Shown one piece after another: positions 37,503 to 45,059 of a stretch of 64,000 nucleotides of DNA; position 1 is the first letter of the stretch; every line of letters begins with the position of its first letter. The notes under the pieces were generated by a model, which worked only from the letters and a program-made list of their open reading frames with translations, ran no database searches and was not told where the DNA came from. Source of the stretch: Bradyrhizobium sp. CCBAU 51627 (lineage in GTDB: Bacteria; Pseudomonadota; Alphaproteobacteria; Rhizobiales; Xanthobacteraceae); assembly GCF_028128765.1 (NCBI RefSeq), contig NZ_LBJG01000019.1, positions 1 to 64,000 of the forward strand, read 5' to 3'. The translations under genes and the position numbers were made by a program.

Positions 37503-38009
37503 TTAACGGGCTGTCTTCTTAACCTTCCGGGCCACCCACTCCTTTGCCTGCCTTTGTGCCTCCACCATTTGCTCAGCAGAGAGCTTGCGTCCTGTCGCGT
37601 CCCGGAAGTTGATTTCCTGTTGATTGTCCTCCCGCGTTCCGGGAGGAAGGCGTTCAATTTCGGCTCCGTGCATGTAAGCGGCGATGTCATACCATTTGTA
37701 CGCCTGCACATAGTCCCTCTCGCCTAAGTCTCCTGATGCGTACAAGGTCGCGAGCCACGTTGCGGCAAGACGGTCTCCGCGCTCTGCGGCGCTTGTCCAT
37801 GCGGCCTTAGCTACGGCGTAATTCTGGTTTCGAGACGCCTCCAAGCCACAAGAGGCAAGCTCTTCAGCGGCTTCGACACCAAGGCATGGGTTACTGGTGT
37901 CGGGAGCGGACCGGCGCAGCGGGGCTTGTGCGTCTGCTGTGTTCACGACCAAAGCAAGGATCAGCAGTGACAGGGGAGTTGCACGCGTTATCTGGGAGCG
38001 GAGTTGCAT
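37503..38009 (-). CDS. Exported Sel1-repeat-like protein
   Basis: A 168-residue protein with a signal peptide (LSLLILALVVNTADAQA). AAWTSAAERGDRLAATWLATLYASGDLGERDYVQAYKWYDIAA reads as one to two Sel1/TPR-like repeats. The C-terminus is charged and helical (EAQRQAKEWVARKVKK). Its start overlaps the end of the upstream Rap1a-like gene by 22 bp, so the two form a unit. Sel1 proteins mediate protein contacts; the partner is unknown. Confidence 0.8.
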   Translation of the reverse strand: MQLRSQITRATPLSLLILALVVNTADAQAPLRRSAPDTSNPCLGVEAAEELASCGLEASRNQNYAVAKAAWTSAAERGDRLAATWLATLYASGDLGERDYVQAYKWYDIAAYMHGAEIERLPPGTREDNQQEINFRDATGRKLSAEQMVEAQRQAKEWVARKVKKTAR

Positions 38010-38308
38010 GGAAATGCCTCTCTAAATGCCTGTGCTGCGCAGTCCCATGATGGCGTGTTCATAAGACGAGGATTGCCATCGCCCCAATGGACGAAGACAG
38101 CCTGTAACACGGCAAGAGTGGTGTGGTTAGGCACGCACAAATCACGATGGGTCGCCACGACGGCCAGAAGTTCTGCACCGGGATCAAAGCTCAGGTCTGG
38201 CGCCGTCCCGTCTATTGCGCCTTTGAGCTGGCCGCACGTTCGAGGCTTGGCTATAGCCGCTGACAACAAGGTCATCAGCAGCATGCCAAACGTTAATGCC
38301 CTTCGCAT
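37988..38308 (-). CDS. Exported Rap1a/Tai-like protein
   Basis: A 106-residue protein from ATG 38308 with signal peptide (FGMLLMTLLSAAIA). LCVPNHTTLAVLQAVFVHWGDGNP..AQAFREAFPC matches the Rap1a/Tai pattern (xxCxPxxxTxxQ near the start, AFPC at the end). Rap1a/Tai4 proteins neutralise Tae4-type amidase effectors, but many family members have no shown immunity role. It is the first gene of a two-gene unit with the Sel1-like protein. Confidence 0.75.
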   Translation of the reverse strand: MRRALTFGMLLMTLLSAAIAKPRTCGQLKGAIDGTAPDLSFDPGAELLAVVATHRDLCVPNHTTLAVLQAVFVHWGDGNPRLMNTPSWDCAAQAFREAFPCNSAPR

Positions 38309-38373
38309 TGTGCTTTCCCTCCAATAAGACTGTCCCGCGCTGCGCAAGAAGGAAATTTAGCAGCCAGAAATAG

Positions 38374-38526
38374 TGCAAACGATCCCGGTCGCAGTCTATC
38401 GGTGCCGCAGCTCATGTCACTGCGCTCACCGCCGGTAATGGCGAGCGTCCACCGTTGAAGGTGGTCACTGAAGGTGGTACGAAGAAGCAAGCAGCTACGC
38501 TGATTTGTGCTGATATTTCAATGTGA
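38374..38526 (+). other. Short open frame without start codon, possible gene fragment
   Basis: Codons 38374-38526 are open and read protein-like (for example HVTALTAGNGERPPLKVV and TEGGTKKQAATLICADISM before TGA). The frame has no upstream start after the stop at 38371. It lies just inside the right att copy and upstream of the Rap1a-like gene on the other strand. It may be a gene remnant or chance. Confidence 0.3.
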
Positions 38527-38545
38527 AGGCCGCGCGTCGGTCGCC

Positions 38546-38565
38546 TCGTTCCGGGCGCGCCAGTC
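38546..38565. repeat. Attachment site, distal copy (att)
   Basis: A 20-bp exact copy of 31027-31046 (TCGTTCCGGGCGCGCCAGTC). It carries the end of a tRNA T-stem and acceptor 3' strand without the rest of the tRNA, as expected for the far junction of an element inserted in tRNA-Arg. Confidence 0.88.
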
Positions 38566-38582
38566 TACGATTTTGTCCGACC

Positions 38583-38690
38583 CGGAGACATAGGTAACAG
38601 ATCGTACCTAAGACATAGGTGACAACCTCGTGCCGAGCGGGTTGTCGCGGGGTTGCAAGATCATTTCTCCAGGGTCGATCCAGGATGCAT
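38583..38690. mobile_element. IS481-type end fragments
   Basis: GGAGACATAGGTAACA and CCTAAGACATAGGTGACAACC occur in tandem, followed by GCGGGTTGTCGCGGGGTTGCAAG. The second resembles the end of the IS481 fragment further on (CCTGAGACACGGGTGATGG..TTGGTTGTCGAGGGGTTGCAAG) with the same layout. So remnants of at least one more related IS end lie here, with no transposase left. Confidence 0.6.
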
Positions 38691-38723
38691 CGAACGCATC
38701 CGATTGATGCAATACGGTGTGAC

Positions 38724-38858
38724 GCATTCTTGGCATGGCCATTATTGCTCGGCCGGCGCTTTCGCCGTCAACCCCGCGCGGCGAAGGCCGCGCCCCTGCG
38801 GGCTTCGGGGGGTGACTGCTCAGCGCGGCCAAGCAAGGGCCGACCATGCCAAGAATGC
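38724..38858. repeat. 135-bp element with 15-bp perfect inverted ends
   Basis: GCATTCTTGGCATGG (38724-38738) and CCATGCCAAGAATGC (38844-38858) are perfect inverted repeats. The interior is GC-rich with further dyads and no gene. It may be a small non-autonomous (MITE-like) insertion or a dispersed hairpin repeat, sitting between two IS481 end fragments. Confidence 0.65.
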
Positions 38859-38877
38859 AGACAAGCGCGTCTTTTTC

Positions 38878-39509
38878 TCAGGACGCCGACGTTGTACCTG
38901 AGACACGGGTGATGGGCTTCGGGCCGAATTGGTTGTCGAGGGGTTGCAAGGTCCTCTGCTCGAGGTCGAAGTATCCGAGATCGTAGTGCATGAAGCTGAC
39001 GAGCCAAATGCCGTCATCGACCTCTTTGATTCCAAGCTTTTGACCCGCCAGCACAACAGAGATGTTGATCTTCTTGCGGTGCAGGCAGAGGCGCCCGCAA
39101 TTGGTAACGAGTACGTCGCGATCGTGGAAGGGATAGGTCAGCTCCGGCAGGCCGCTATAGGGACGCGGTGAGGCTGTGTAGAGTTCGGCGGGGCACTTCA
39201 TGTTGAGCGCCTCATGCGGGCGTTCGATGTTGAACTCGCCCCGGAAGGCCTCGAAGCGTTCCTGCTGTTGCAGGCTGTTGAACCTCGGTGGCCTGGTCGC
39301 CTCCTTTTTGAGCGTGAGATGCATGCGCTCGTGACGGCCGTTCTGCTGCGGATGACCCGGCTTGATGCGCTCGATCGCGATGCCGAGCCTGAGCCACCAC
39401 ACCGACAGCTTTGAGAGGTTGAACAAGGCATTGGGACTGGCAAAGGGCACACCATTGTCGGAACGGATGGCAAGCGGCAGGCCGCGTTCGCGGAACAGCC
39501 GCTCAACGG
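38878..39509 (-). pseudogene. IS481 family transposase, C-terminal fragment
   Basis: The frame reads RLFRERGLPLAIRSDNGVPFAS (second DDE aspartate), PGHPQQNGRHERMHLTLKKEATRPP (glutamate region) and FNIERPHEALNMKCPAELY, all IS481 hallmarks. The N-terminal half, with the helix-turn-helix and first aspartate, is missing. The open frame continues upstream only as antisense of a hydrolase gene, so the apparent 333-residue protein is a chimera. The probable IS end is TGTACCTGAGACACGGGTG at 38893. The element is inactive. Confidence 0.85.
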
Positions 39510-39984
39510 TGTGTGGGATTTCTTCGAATGCCTCCAGGGCATGTTGCCGAAGGAGGCGCTTGCCGCCTTCCATGCGGGTGAGGCGGAAAAGTGCGAAGAG
39601 ATCGTCCGCAAGGCCATGGAAAACAGTACGGCTTTGCGCTGGACGATTGAGAACGGCATATGGACGTTTGGCGCGTCCGGCATTGCTGACTTCCTGGAAA
39701 AGACGAAGCAACACACGATCAAGGACGTCGTCCAGCAGATACAGTGCCCCAGCCTCGTCCTGGAGGGCGCCGGGGACATGTTCTTCGTCAACCAGCCCGC
39801 GAAGGTGTATGACAACCTGAAGGCGCCGAAGACCTTTTTCGCATTCACCAGCGAAGACGGCGCCGAGAATCATTGCCAATCAGGGGCTTTGTCTTACTTG
39901 CACGAAGTGGTCTTCAACTGGTTGGACGAAACATTGGAGTTGCATGACGGCTATCTAGGCCACGAGTTGGGCGGCCAGTGCTAA
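39508..39984 (+). pseudogene. Alpha/beta hydrolase, C-terminal fragment
   Basis: About 158 residues remain. CPSLVLEGAGDMFF holds the acid residue region and TSEDGAENHCQSGALSYLHEVVFNWLDETL the catalytic histidine, as in dipeptidyl-peptidase-like or dihydropseudooxynicotine hydrolase-like enzymes. The nucleophile-elbow part is gone; the frame starts at the IS481 fragment junction near 39508. An ATG at 39511 is fortuitous. The gene is broken. Confidence 0.8.
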
Positions 39985-40188
39985 GCTGCTGTTCCAGCGA
40001 AGGCAGGCCGACAATAGAGAGGGGCTGCGTGCTACGTCATAGCGCCACGGCGAAACAGTAGTGCCCATCTTCATCGGCCGTGGCGCGCCATTCGCACGCT
40101 CTCGATTTGCTTGCCGGCGACGGCTGCTTCCCGAACGTCTTCGCTCCCAACAATCGGATGCCGCATCAGACGATCTGAGTCTTGCCGC

Positions 40189-40428
40189 TCAGCTGATGGG
40201 CGCTTCGAGGTTTGCGGGCGCCGGCGTGATCCGGCGATCGGTCCCGAAGGACTCGGAAGCTTCAAGGAGCGTGATCCGACTCTGGAGCCGCGCGGCCTCG
40301 CCGGACAGCCAGTGCAGCGCGGCGCACATGTCCATCAACTCGGCCTGGGTTGATTTGTCGATGGCGCGCCTGGCGCGGCGTTCGCACTCGTCGGCCTTTC
40401 TACGGAATAGCTCGATCGCCCCGATCAT
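40189..40428 (-). CDS. Small hypothetical protein
   Basis: A 79-residue protein. IELFRRKADECERRARRAIDKSTQAELMDMCAALHWLSGEAARLQSR is a helical, charged stretch of a kind often seen in small Bradyrhizobium proteins (ADECERxA pattern). No function is known. The opposite strand also has an open frame across this area but with poor codon character. Confidence 0.6.
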   Translation of the reverse strand: MIGAIELFRRKADECERRARRAIDKSTQAELMDMCAALHWLSGEAARLQSRITLLEASESFGTDRRITPAPANLEAPIS

Positions 40429-40763
40429 CGCTCGCTCCTGCTCGTTGGATTTACAAGCTTTGTTCCTGAGTAGCGGATTGCAATTTGGTGAAAGTGCCAG
40501 CCGGAAAATGCGGGACGCTGCAGCTTAACGAACGGGTAAGCTTCGAATTGTCCCACGTCACGAGCAATACCAGCGCAAGCCGCGCAATCTTTGTCGAAGA
40601 TCAAGCTCGGCGGCGAATGGCGCCCTAGTTTGTGTCCAGACAAAGAGCTGCCGCTCGTCATGGCCCAAGGTGTGTCCAAGCTCAGCTGCCATGGCGGCGA
40701 TGCAGATGCATCGTGCCTGGAGTGCCGGTCGCGGCTTTCGTTCCCGCTGAGATGGAGATCGTC
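40429..40763. other. Intergenic region, nothing recognised
   Basis: About 335 bp between a small minus-strand gene and the copper-chaperone-like gene. I see no convincing open frame, RNA or repeat. The last bases hold GGAG at about 40754, the probable ribosome-binding site for the ATG at 40764. Confidence 0.45.
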
Positions 40764-41627
40764 ATGTTCGAGAAATTCGGAAGTCTCGCCGTGGTGCTGG
40801 CCGCCGTTCTGGCGTTCGTCGGATCCGCGCCGACCCTTGCCGGTCATGCCGATATCGTCGTCAGCCAGGCCTGGAGCCGCGCCACGCCGAAGGGCGCGAA
40901 GGTCGCGGGCGGTTATCTCACCATCGAGAACCGCGGCACCGTGCCGGACCGCCTTTTGTCCGCCTCCAGCCCGGCCGCCGCAGCGGTCGAGATCCATCAG
41001 ATGACGATGCAGGACGGCATCATGACGATGCGTCAGCTCGAGCAGGGTCTGGTGATTCCGCCGGAGGGGGTCGTCACGCTTGCGCCGGGCGGCAACCACA
41101 TCATGTTCATCTCTCTGGCCGCGTCCTTCGAGGAGGGGCAGCGCATCCCGGTTACGTTGAACTTCCAGCGTTCGGGGACGATCGAGACGACGTTCGACGT
41201 CGGCAGCGTCGGCAAGGGGCCGAGGCTTCAAATCGCTTCGACGGAAGCCACGCCGCCGGCGTTGCCTCCGGCACAGCAGAAGACGAACGCTGCTACGAAG
41301 GTCGACGAGCCCTTCTTCACCCACATCTGCGGCACGCGCGTGATGGCCGATGTCACCGTCACGCCCGGACGCAGCGGACCGGTCGACGTTCTGGTTCAGC
41401 TCTACGACGGTGACGAGCAGCCGCTGAGCGTCGATGCGCTGTCGGTGACGCTGGCCAATCCCGACAAGGCCGTTGCGCCAATCACGGCATCTGCGACGCG
41501 GATCGCGGCCGACAAATGGCGCGTCAGCATGACGACTGCAGTGAGCGGGAAGTGGTCGCTGGCGCTCGGCATCGACATGAAGAAGGACGACCGCATCGAC
41601 ATCGCTGCGCCGATCCTGATCGAGTAA
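40764..41627 (+). CDS. PCu(A)C copper chaperone domain protein with extra C-terminal domain
   Basis: A 287-residue exported protein; signal peptide LAVVLAAVLAFVGSAPTLAG. Residues 28-150 are a PCu(A)C domain with His78, Met89, His112 and Met114 in the copper pattern H-x10-M-x22-HxM. After a proline/alanine linker, residues about 185-287 form a second beta-rich domain (DVTVTPGRSGPVDVLVQLYDGD..SGKWSLALGIDMKKDDRI) resembling the C-terminal domain of YcnJ/CopD-like or FixH-like proteins. It probably delivers Cu(I) to cytochrome oxidase in the periplasm. Confidence 0.85.
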   Translation: MFEKFGSLAVVLAAVLAFVGSAPTLAGHADIVVSQAWSRATPKGAKVAGGYLTIENRGTVPDRLLSASSPAAAAVEIHQMTMQDGIMTMRQLEQGLVIPPEGVVTLAPGGNHIMFISLAASFEEGQRIPVTLNFQRSGTIETTFDVGSVGKGPRLQIASTEATPPALPPAQQKTNAATKVDEPFFTHICGTRVMADVTVTPGRSGPVDVLVQLYDGDEQPLSVDALSVTLANPDKAVAPITASATRIAADKWRVSMTTAVSGKWSLALGIDMKKDDRIDIAAPILIE

Positions 41628-41689
41628 TCCCGATTGCGTGCTTCGCCTGAAGCGCGATGGGATTGGACGGGCCTTCCGACGCGCCTTGC

Positions 41690-42352
41690 TCAGCTGGCGT
41701 TTTCTTCCGCCGCTTCGAACCACCGCTCGATCTGAACCCGCCAGGTTTCGATCATCTGGCTGAATGCATCATCAGTCAGATTGGCGAGGTCGATCTTCCC
41801 TTGTTCCGTCAGCGCCGTGAAGGTGTAGCTCACCGAAACATCCGTCAGCGCGAGGCCGGCCTGTTTGCAGCTCACCTCGACGAAACCAAAGCGCGAGCTT
41901 GGCGTCACGCGCGCATACCGGACCCGGTGGTCAGACGGCTTCCATTCAATGCAGGACCAGAGCGTCTCGTCTTGATCGCGGCCGGTTCGAAACACCATGC
42001 CTTCGCAGGTCTCTCCGCTCTCGGGGTGGATGAAATCCGGATTCCAGCCCGGCACCCACAAGATCTCTCCCTCGGGCGTGAACAGCGGAAACACCTGGTC
42101 GATGGGCCGGGCCACCGTGATGTTATGGTGTCGTTCGATGCGGTTCATCAGCGACTCTTCTTTCTCGTACGACCGACGCCTGTCGGCGGCTGTCAGCTCC
42201 AATCCGTAAATCCGTTTCAGCTGTTCGCCCACGCTGAGCGTCCCTTGGGAGGAGGGAACGCGGCCCTCGAACGCGTGCAACACGATGCCTTCGATGAGAT
42301 CCTCCACGCTCATGTCGCAATGCTCGGAGAGCGCCTCGAGCACCTTCGGCAA
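41690..42352 (-). CDS. SRPBCC family protein with N-terminal extension
   Basis: Residues about 70-220 are an SRPBCC/START-type fold (NRIERHHNITVARPIDQVFPLFTPEGE..LWVPGWNPDF). The N-terminal 68 residues (EDLIEGIVLHAFEGR..LSVGEQLKRIYGLEL) look like a small independent helical domain, often a stand-alone protein. Start is unclear: TTG 42352, ATG 42313, or ATG 42148 for the SRPBCC domain alone. The frame is continuous with the glycosidase upstream apart from one TAG. Confidence 0.75.
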   Translation of the reverse strand: MPKVLEALSEHCDMSVEDLIEGIVLHAFEGRVPSSQGTLSVGEQLKRIYGLELTAADRRRSYEKEESLMNRIERHHNITVARPIDQVFPLFTPEGEILWVPGWNPDFIHPESGETCEGMVFRTGRDQDETLWSCIEWKPSDHRVRYARVTPSSRFGFVEVSCKQAGLALTDVSVSYTFTALTEQGKIDLANLTDDAFSQMIETWRVQIERWFEAAEENAS

Positions 42353-42373
42353 CCGCTCGGCGGGGATGCGCCG

Positions 42374-43471
42374 CTAGACGACCTCGACGGTGGCCGCGTC
42401 GAACTGGGTGCCGGCGCCGCGATGGCGCGCGAGCACCTCGGCGGGCAGCTCCGAGACTTCGTTCTGCGCGGTGCCATCCAGCATCGCCTGAACGCGCTTA
42501 GCTGATGCCTTCAGCAGCGCGGGATCGAGCGCGCCCTTGTCCACGCCGTCGATGATCGACTGCGCGAGGAAGCGCGCCCGTTCGGTGTCGGTCAGGTGCG
42601 AGCAGATCATCAGCATGTCGTTGCCGGCGGCCATGAAGCGCGCACCGGAATCGGGCGCATCCAGCCGGCCCGCCATCGCGCGCATGCCGACATCGTCGGA
42701 CACGATGACGCCGCGGAAGTTCATGGCCTCGCGGAGCAGCCCCTGCGTGATCGTGCGCGACAACGTGACGGGATCGTTGGGGTCGAGCTTCCTGTAGAGG
42801 ATATGGGACGTCATGATCATCTCGATGCCGCCCTCGATCGCGGCGGCGAACGGCTTCAGTTCGCGCGCCTTGATCTGGTCGAGATCGAGGTCGAGCACCG
42901 GCAATTCATGGTGTGAATCCACCTGCGTGTCGCCGTGTCCCGGAAAATGCTTGCCGCAGGCCCGCACTCCGCATCGTTCCATCGCCCGTGTGAACGGCAG
43001 CATCGACTTGATCACCTCCGCGGCCGTGCGGCCGAAGGCGCGCTCGCCGATCACAGGGTTGGCGGGGTTGGAGTGAATGTCGAGATCAGGGGCGAAGTTC
43101 AGGTTGCAGCCGAGCGAGGCGAGCTCGACGCCCATGGCATCGCCGACCTGCTCTGCGGTTCCGGCCCAGCGCGCCGCATAGGAAAAGCGCGTGATCGGGG
43201 GCGGCGTGCGGCATACGCGCCCGCCCTCGTGGTCGATGGCGATGAATTGCTTGTCGCGCTGCGAGGCATCGCGGATCGCAGCGATCAGATCCCGGTGGAT
43301 CGACAGCCACTCTCGATAAGGAAGGTCGTGACGGAAATTGCTCTTGTAGAGGATGACGCCGGCCGGCCTGAGATCCCGCAGCAGCGCGCGGTCGCGGTCA
43401 TCGAGGATGCTGGTCGGCCGCAGGCCAATGAAGAAATGATCGCCGACCGTTGCAAGAAGGGAATCGCTCAT
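42374..43471 (-). CDS. Glycoside hydrolase family 3 (beta-N-acetylhexosaminidase-like)
   Basis: A 365-residue cytoplasmic-type protein without signal peptide. IDHEGGRVCRTPPP, CGKHFPGHGDTQVDSHHELP (His/Asp pair) and FRGVIVSDDVGM (nucleophile aspartate) are GH3 NagZ-type blocks. NagZ releases GlcNAc from anhydromuropeptides in cell-wall recycling; a paralogue with other specificity is possible. ATG at 43471 gives MSDSLLATVGDHFFIGL. Confidence 0.88.
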   Translation of the reverse strand: MSDSLLATVGDHFFIGLRPTSILDDRDRALLRDLRPAGVILYKSNFRHDLPYREWLSIHRDLIAAIRDASQRDKQFIAIDHEGGRVCRTPPPITRFSYAARWAGTAEQVGDAMGVELASLGCNLNFAPDLDIHSNPANPVIGERAFGRTAAEVIKSMLPFTRAMERCGVRACGKHFPGHGDTQVDSHHELPVLDLDLDQIKARELKPFAAAIEGGIEMIMTSHILYRKLDPNDPVTLSRTITQGLLREAMNFRGVIVSDDVGMRAMAGRLDAPDSGARFMAAGNDMLMICSHLTDTERARFLAQSIIDGVDKGALDPALLKASAKRVQAMLDGTAQNEVSELPAEVLARHRGAGTQFDAATVEVV

Positions 43472-43672
43472 CCGCCGGGCCGCCACAGATTGTTTCGATT
43501 GATTGGGATGGAGCTGGACGCAACGCGAACTCTCAAGCTCCCGTGCGGGCCTCCAAGCTGCCCGCTTCCATGACAGTATTTCAGATTCCTTAACGGAATC
43601 AATCTGCAAATCAATGGCACGGGCAGTTGCGCCGGCAAGGTCAGCGGTGAGCGCCTTGCCGGCGTGTCTTTT

Positions 43673-44983
43673 TTACGCCGCAGCGAGCGCAGGCTGCACC
43701 GGCCGACGGCCGATCATCAGCGACAGCACGGCCGCCACGAGGCCGGTCGCGCCGGCGATCATGAAGGCCTGCAGGTAATCGCCCTGCGACGAGCGCATGA
43801 CGCCGGCGAAGAACGCGGCGCAGGCCGCGCCGAGTTGATGGCCCGCAACCACCCAGCCGAAGATCAGCGGCGCGTTCTTGTCGCCGAAGGCCTCGTTGGC
43901 GATGCGCACGGTCGGCGGCACGGTGGCGATCCAGTCGAGGCCGTAGAACACGGCGAATACCGACAGGCTGACGAAGGAGAAGTCCGAGTAGGGCAGGTAG
44001 ATCAGCGACAGCCCACGCAGGCCGTAATAGAAGAACAGCAGCTTGCGCGGATCGAAGCGGTCGGTGAGCCAGCCTGACAGCGTGGTGCCGAACAGGTCGA
44101 AGAATCCCATCAGCGCCAGCAGGCTCGCGGCCTGCACCTCGTAGATCCCGTGGTCGCCGCAGAACGCGATCAGATGCGTGCCGACAAGGCCGTTGGTGGT
44201 GAAGCCGCAGATGAAGAAGGTCGCGAACAGGAACCAGAAAGTTGGCGTCCTGGTCGCGCGCAACAAGTTGCTGATCGCGGCGACGAAGGGATTGCCCTGC
44301 GCCGGGCCCGCCGGCTGATCGTCATGCGTGCTGCCATAGGAGCGCAGGCCGATCGCGGCGGGCCGCTCCGGCACCAGGAAATACACCAGCGGGATCAGCG
44401 CCGCGCAGCACGCGGCGACCGTCAGCACCACAGGCCTCCAGCCGCCATATTCGACCAGGCTCGCAAGGCCCGGCATGAAGATCAGCGTGCCGGTGGCGGT
44501 GCTCGCCGTCAGCAGCCCCATGACGAGGCCGCGATTGGTGGTGAACCAGCGATTGACGATGGTGGCGCCGAGCACGTTGGCGACCGCACCCGAGCCGATT
44601 CCGGAGAGCAGCCCCCAGGTCAGGAACAATTGCCAGGGCGCGGTCATGAAATAGCTCGCGGCGGTCGAAGCCGACATCAGCGTCAAGGCGCCGAGCACGG
44701 TGCGGCGGATGCCGAAGCGCTGCATCACTGCCGCGGCGAACGGGCCGGCGAGGCCGTAGAGAAAGATGCCGATGGCGGCCGACGACGAGACCACGCTGAC
44801 GTCCCAGCCAAAAGCCTTCTGCAGCGGCAGCATTAAGACGCCCGGCGTGGCGCGCAGGCCGGCGGAGGACAGGAGTGCCAGGAAGATCACGGCAACGACC
44901 ACGAAGGCGTAGTTTTGGCCAAACGGCCGGCGGGCGACAGAGGGGGACTGATCGGAGGCTTGTTGAAATGCGGGTTGGGGCAT
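43673..44983 (-). CDS. MFS transporter
   Basis: A 436-residue protein with about 12 membrane segments. GIRRTVLGAL and LTDRFDPRKLLFFYYGLRGL are the MFS loop 2-3 and 8-9 motifs. The overall type resembles monocarboxylate/oxalate-formate antiporter-like MFS carriers. It is divergent from a TetR regulator with a strong operator in the gap, which suggests regulated efflux or uptake of the regulator's ligand. Substrate unknown. Confidence 0.88.
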   Translation of the reverse strand: MPQPAFQQASDQSPSVARRPFGQNYAFVVVAVIFLALLSSAGLRATPGVLMLPLQKAFGWDVSVVSSSAAIGIFLYGLAGPFAAAVMQRFGIRRTVLGALTLMSASTAASYFMTAPWQLFLTWGLLSGIGSGAVANVLGATIVNRWFTTNRGLVMGLLTASTATGTLIFMPGLASLVEYGGWRPVVLTVAACCAALIPLVYFLVPERPAAIGLRSYGSTHDDQPAGPAQGNPFVAAISNLLRATRTPTFWFLFATFFICGFTTNGLVGTHLIAFCGDHGIYEVQAASLLALMGFFDLFGTTLSGWLTDRFDPRKLLFFYYGLRGLSLIYLPYSDFSFVSLSVFAVFYGLDWIATVPPTVRIANEAFGDKNAPLIFGWVVAGHQLGAACAAFFAGVMRSSQGDYLQAFMIAGATGLVAAVLSLMIGRRPVQPALAAA

Positions 44984-45036
44984 GTTACTTACCGGTACGT
45001 ATTGCGATGCCGTACTAATACGTACCGGTCAGTAAC
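44984..45036. promoter_or_regulatory. Palindromic operator between MFS and TetR genes
   Basis: ACCGGTACGTATT (44991-45003) and AATACGTACCGGT (45017-45029) are perfect 13-bp inverted arms with a 13-bp spacer. Outside them GTTACT and CAGTAAC extend the symmetry. Each arm also holds the small palindromes ACCGGT and TACGTA, so two TetR dimers could bind. The site covers the start region of both genes. Confidence 0.82.
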
Positions 45037-45059
45037 ATTGTCAAGCCCGAAGCCAAGCC

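Larger units (their letters stand above)
31027..38565 (+). mobile_element. tRNA-Arg-integrated element, about 7.5 kb
   Basis: The segment is bounded by perfect 20-bp direct repeats, so the unit is 7,519 bp. Contents in order: tyrosine integrase, small lipoprotein, polymerase-like protein, non-coding region with repeats, serine resolvase with res-like site, an overlapping pair of unknown genes, and two small exported proteins. Base composition and codon use look less GC-biased than the flanks. No capsid, terminase, relaxase or conjugation gene is seen, so it is not an evident prophage or ICE. It may be mobilised by a helper or be a satellite-like island. Confidence 0.85.

Noticed and set aside
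31027..38565. Prophage or integrative conjugative element
   Set aside because: No capsid, tail, terminase, relaxase or secretion genes in the element; it is a smaller island.
38878..39879. Full-length transposase of 333 residues
   Set aside because: Only the C-terminal part up to about 39509 is IS481-like; the rest is antisense of a hydrolase fragment.
40425..41723. 432-codon minus-strand frame
   Set aside because: Antisense of the copper-chaperone-like gene; low-complexity Arg-rich content.
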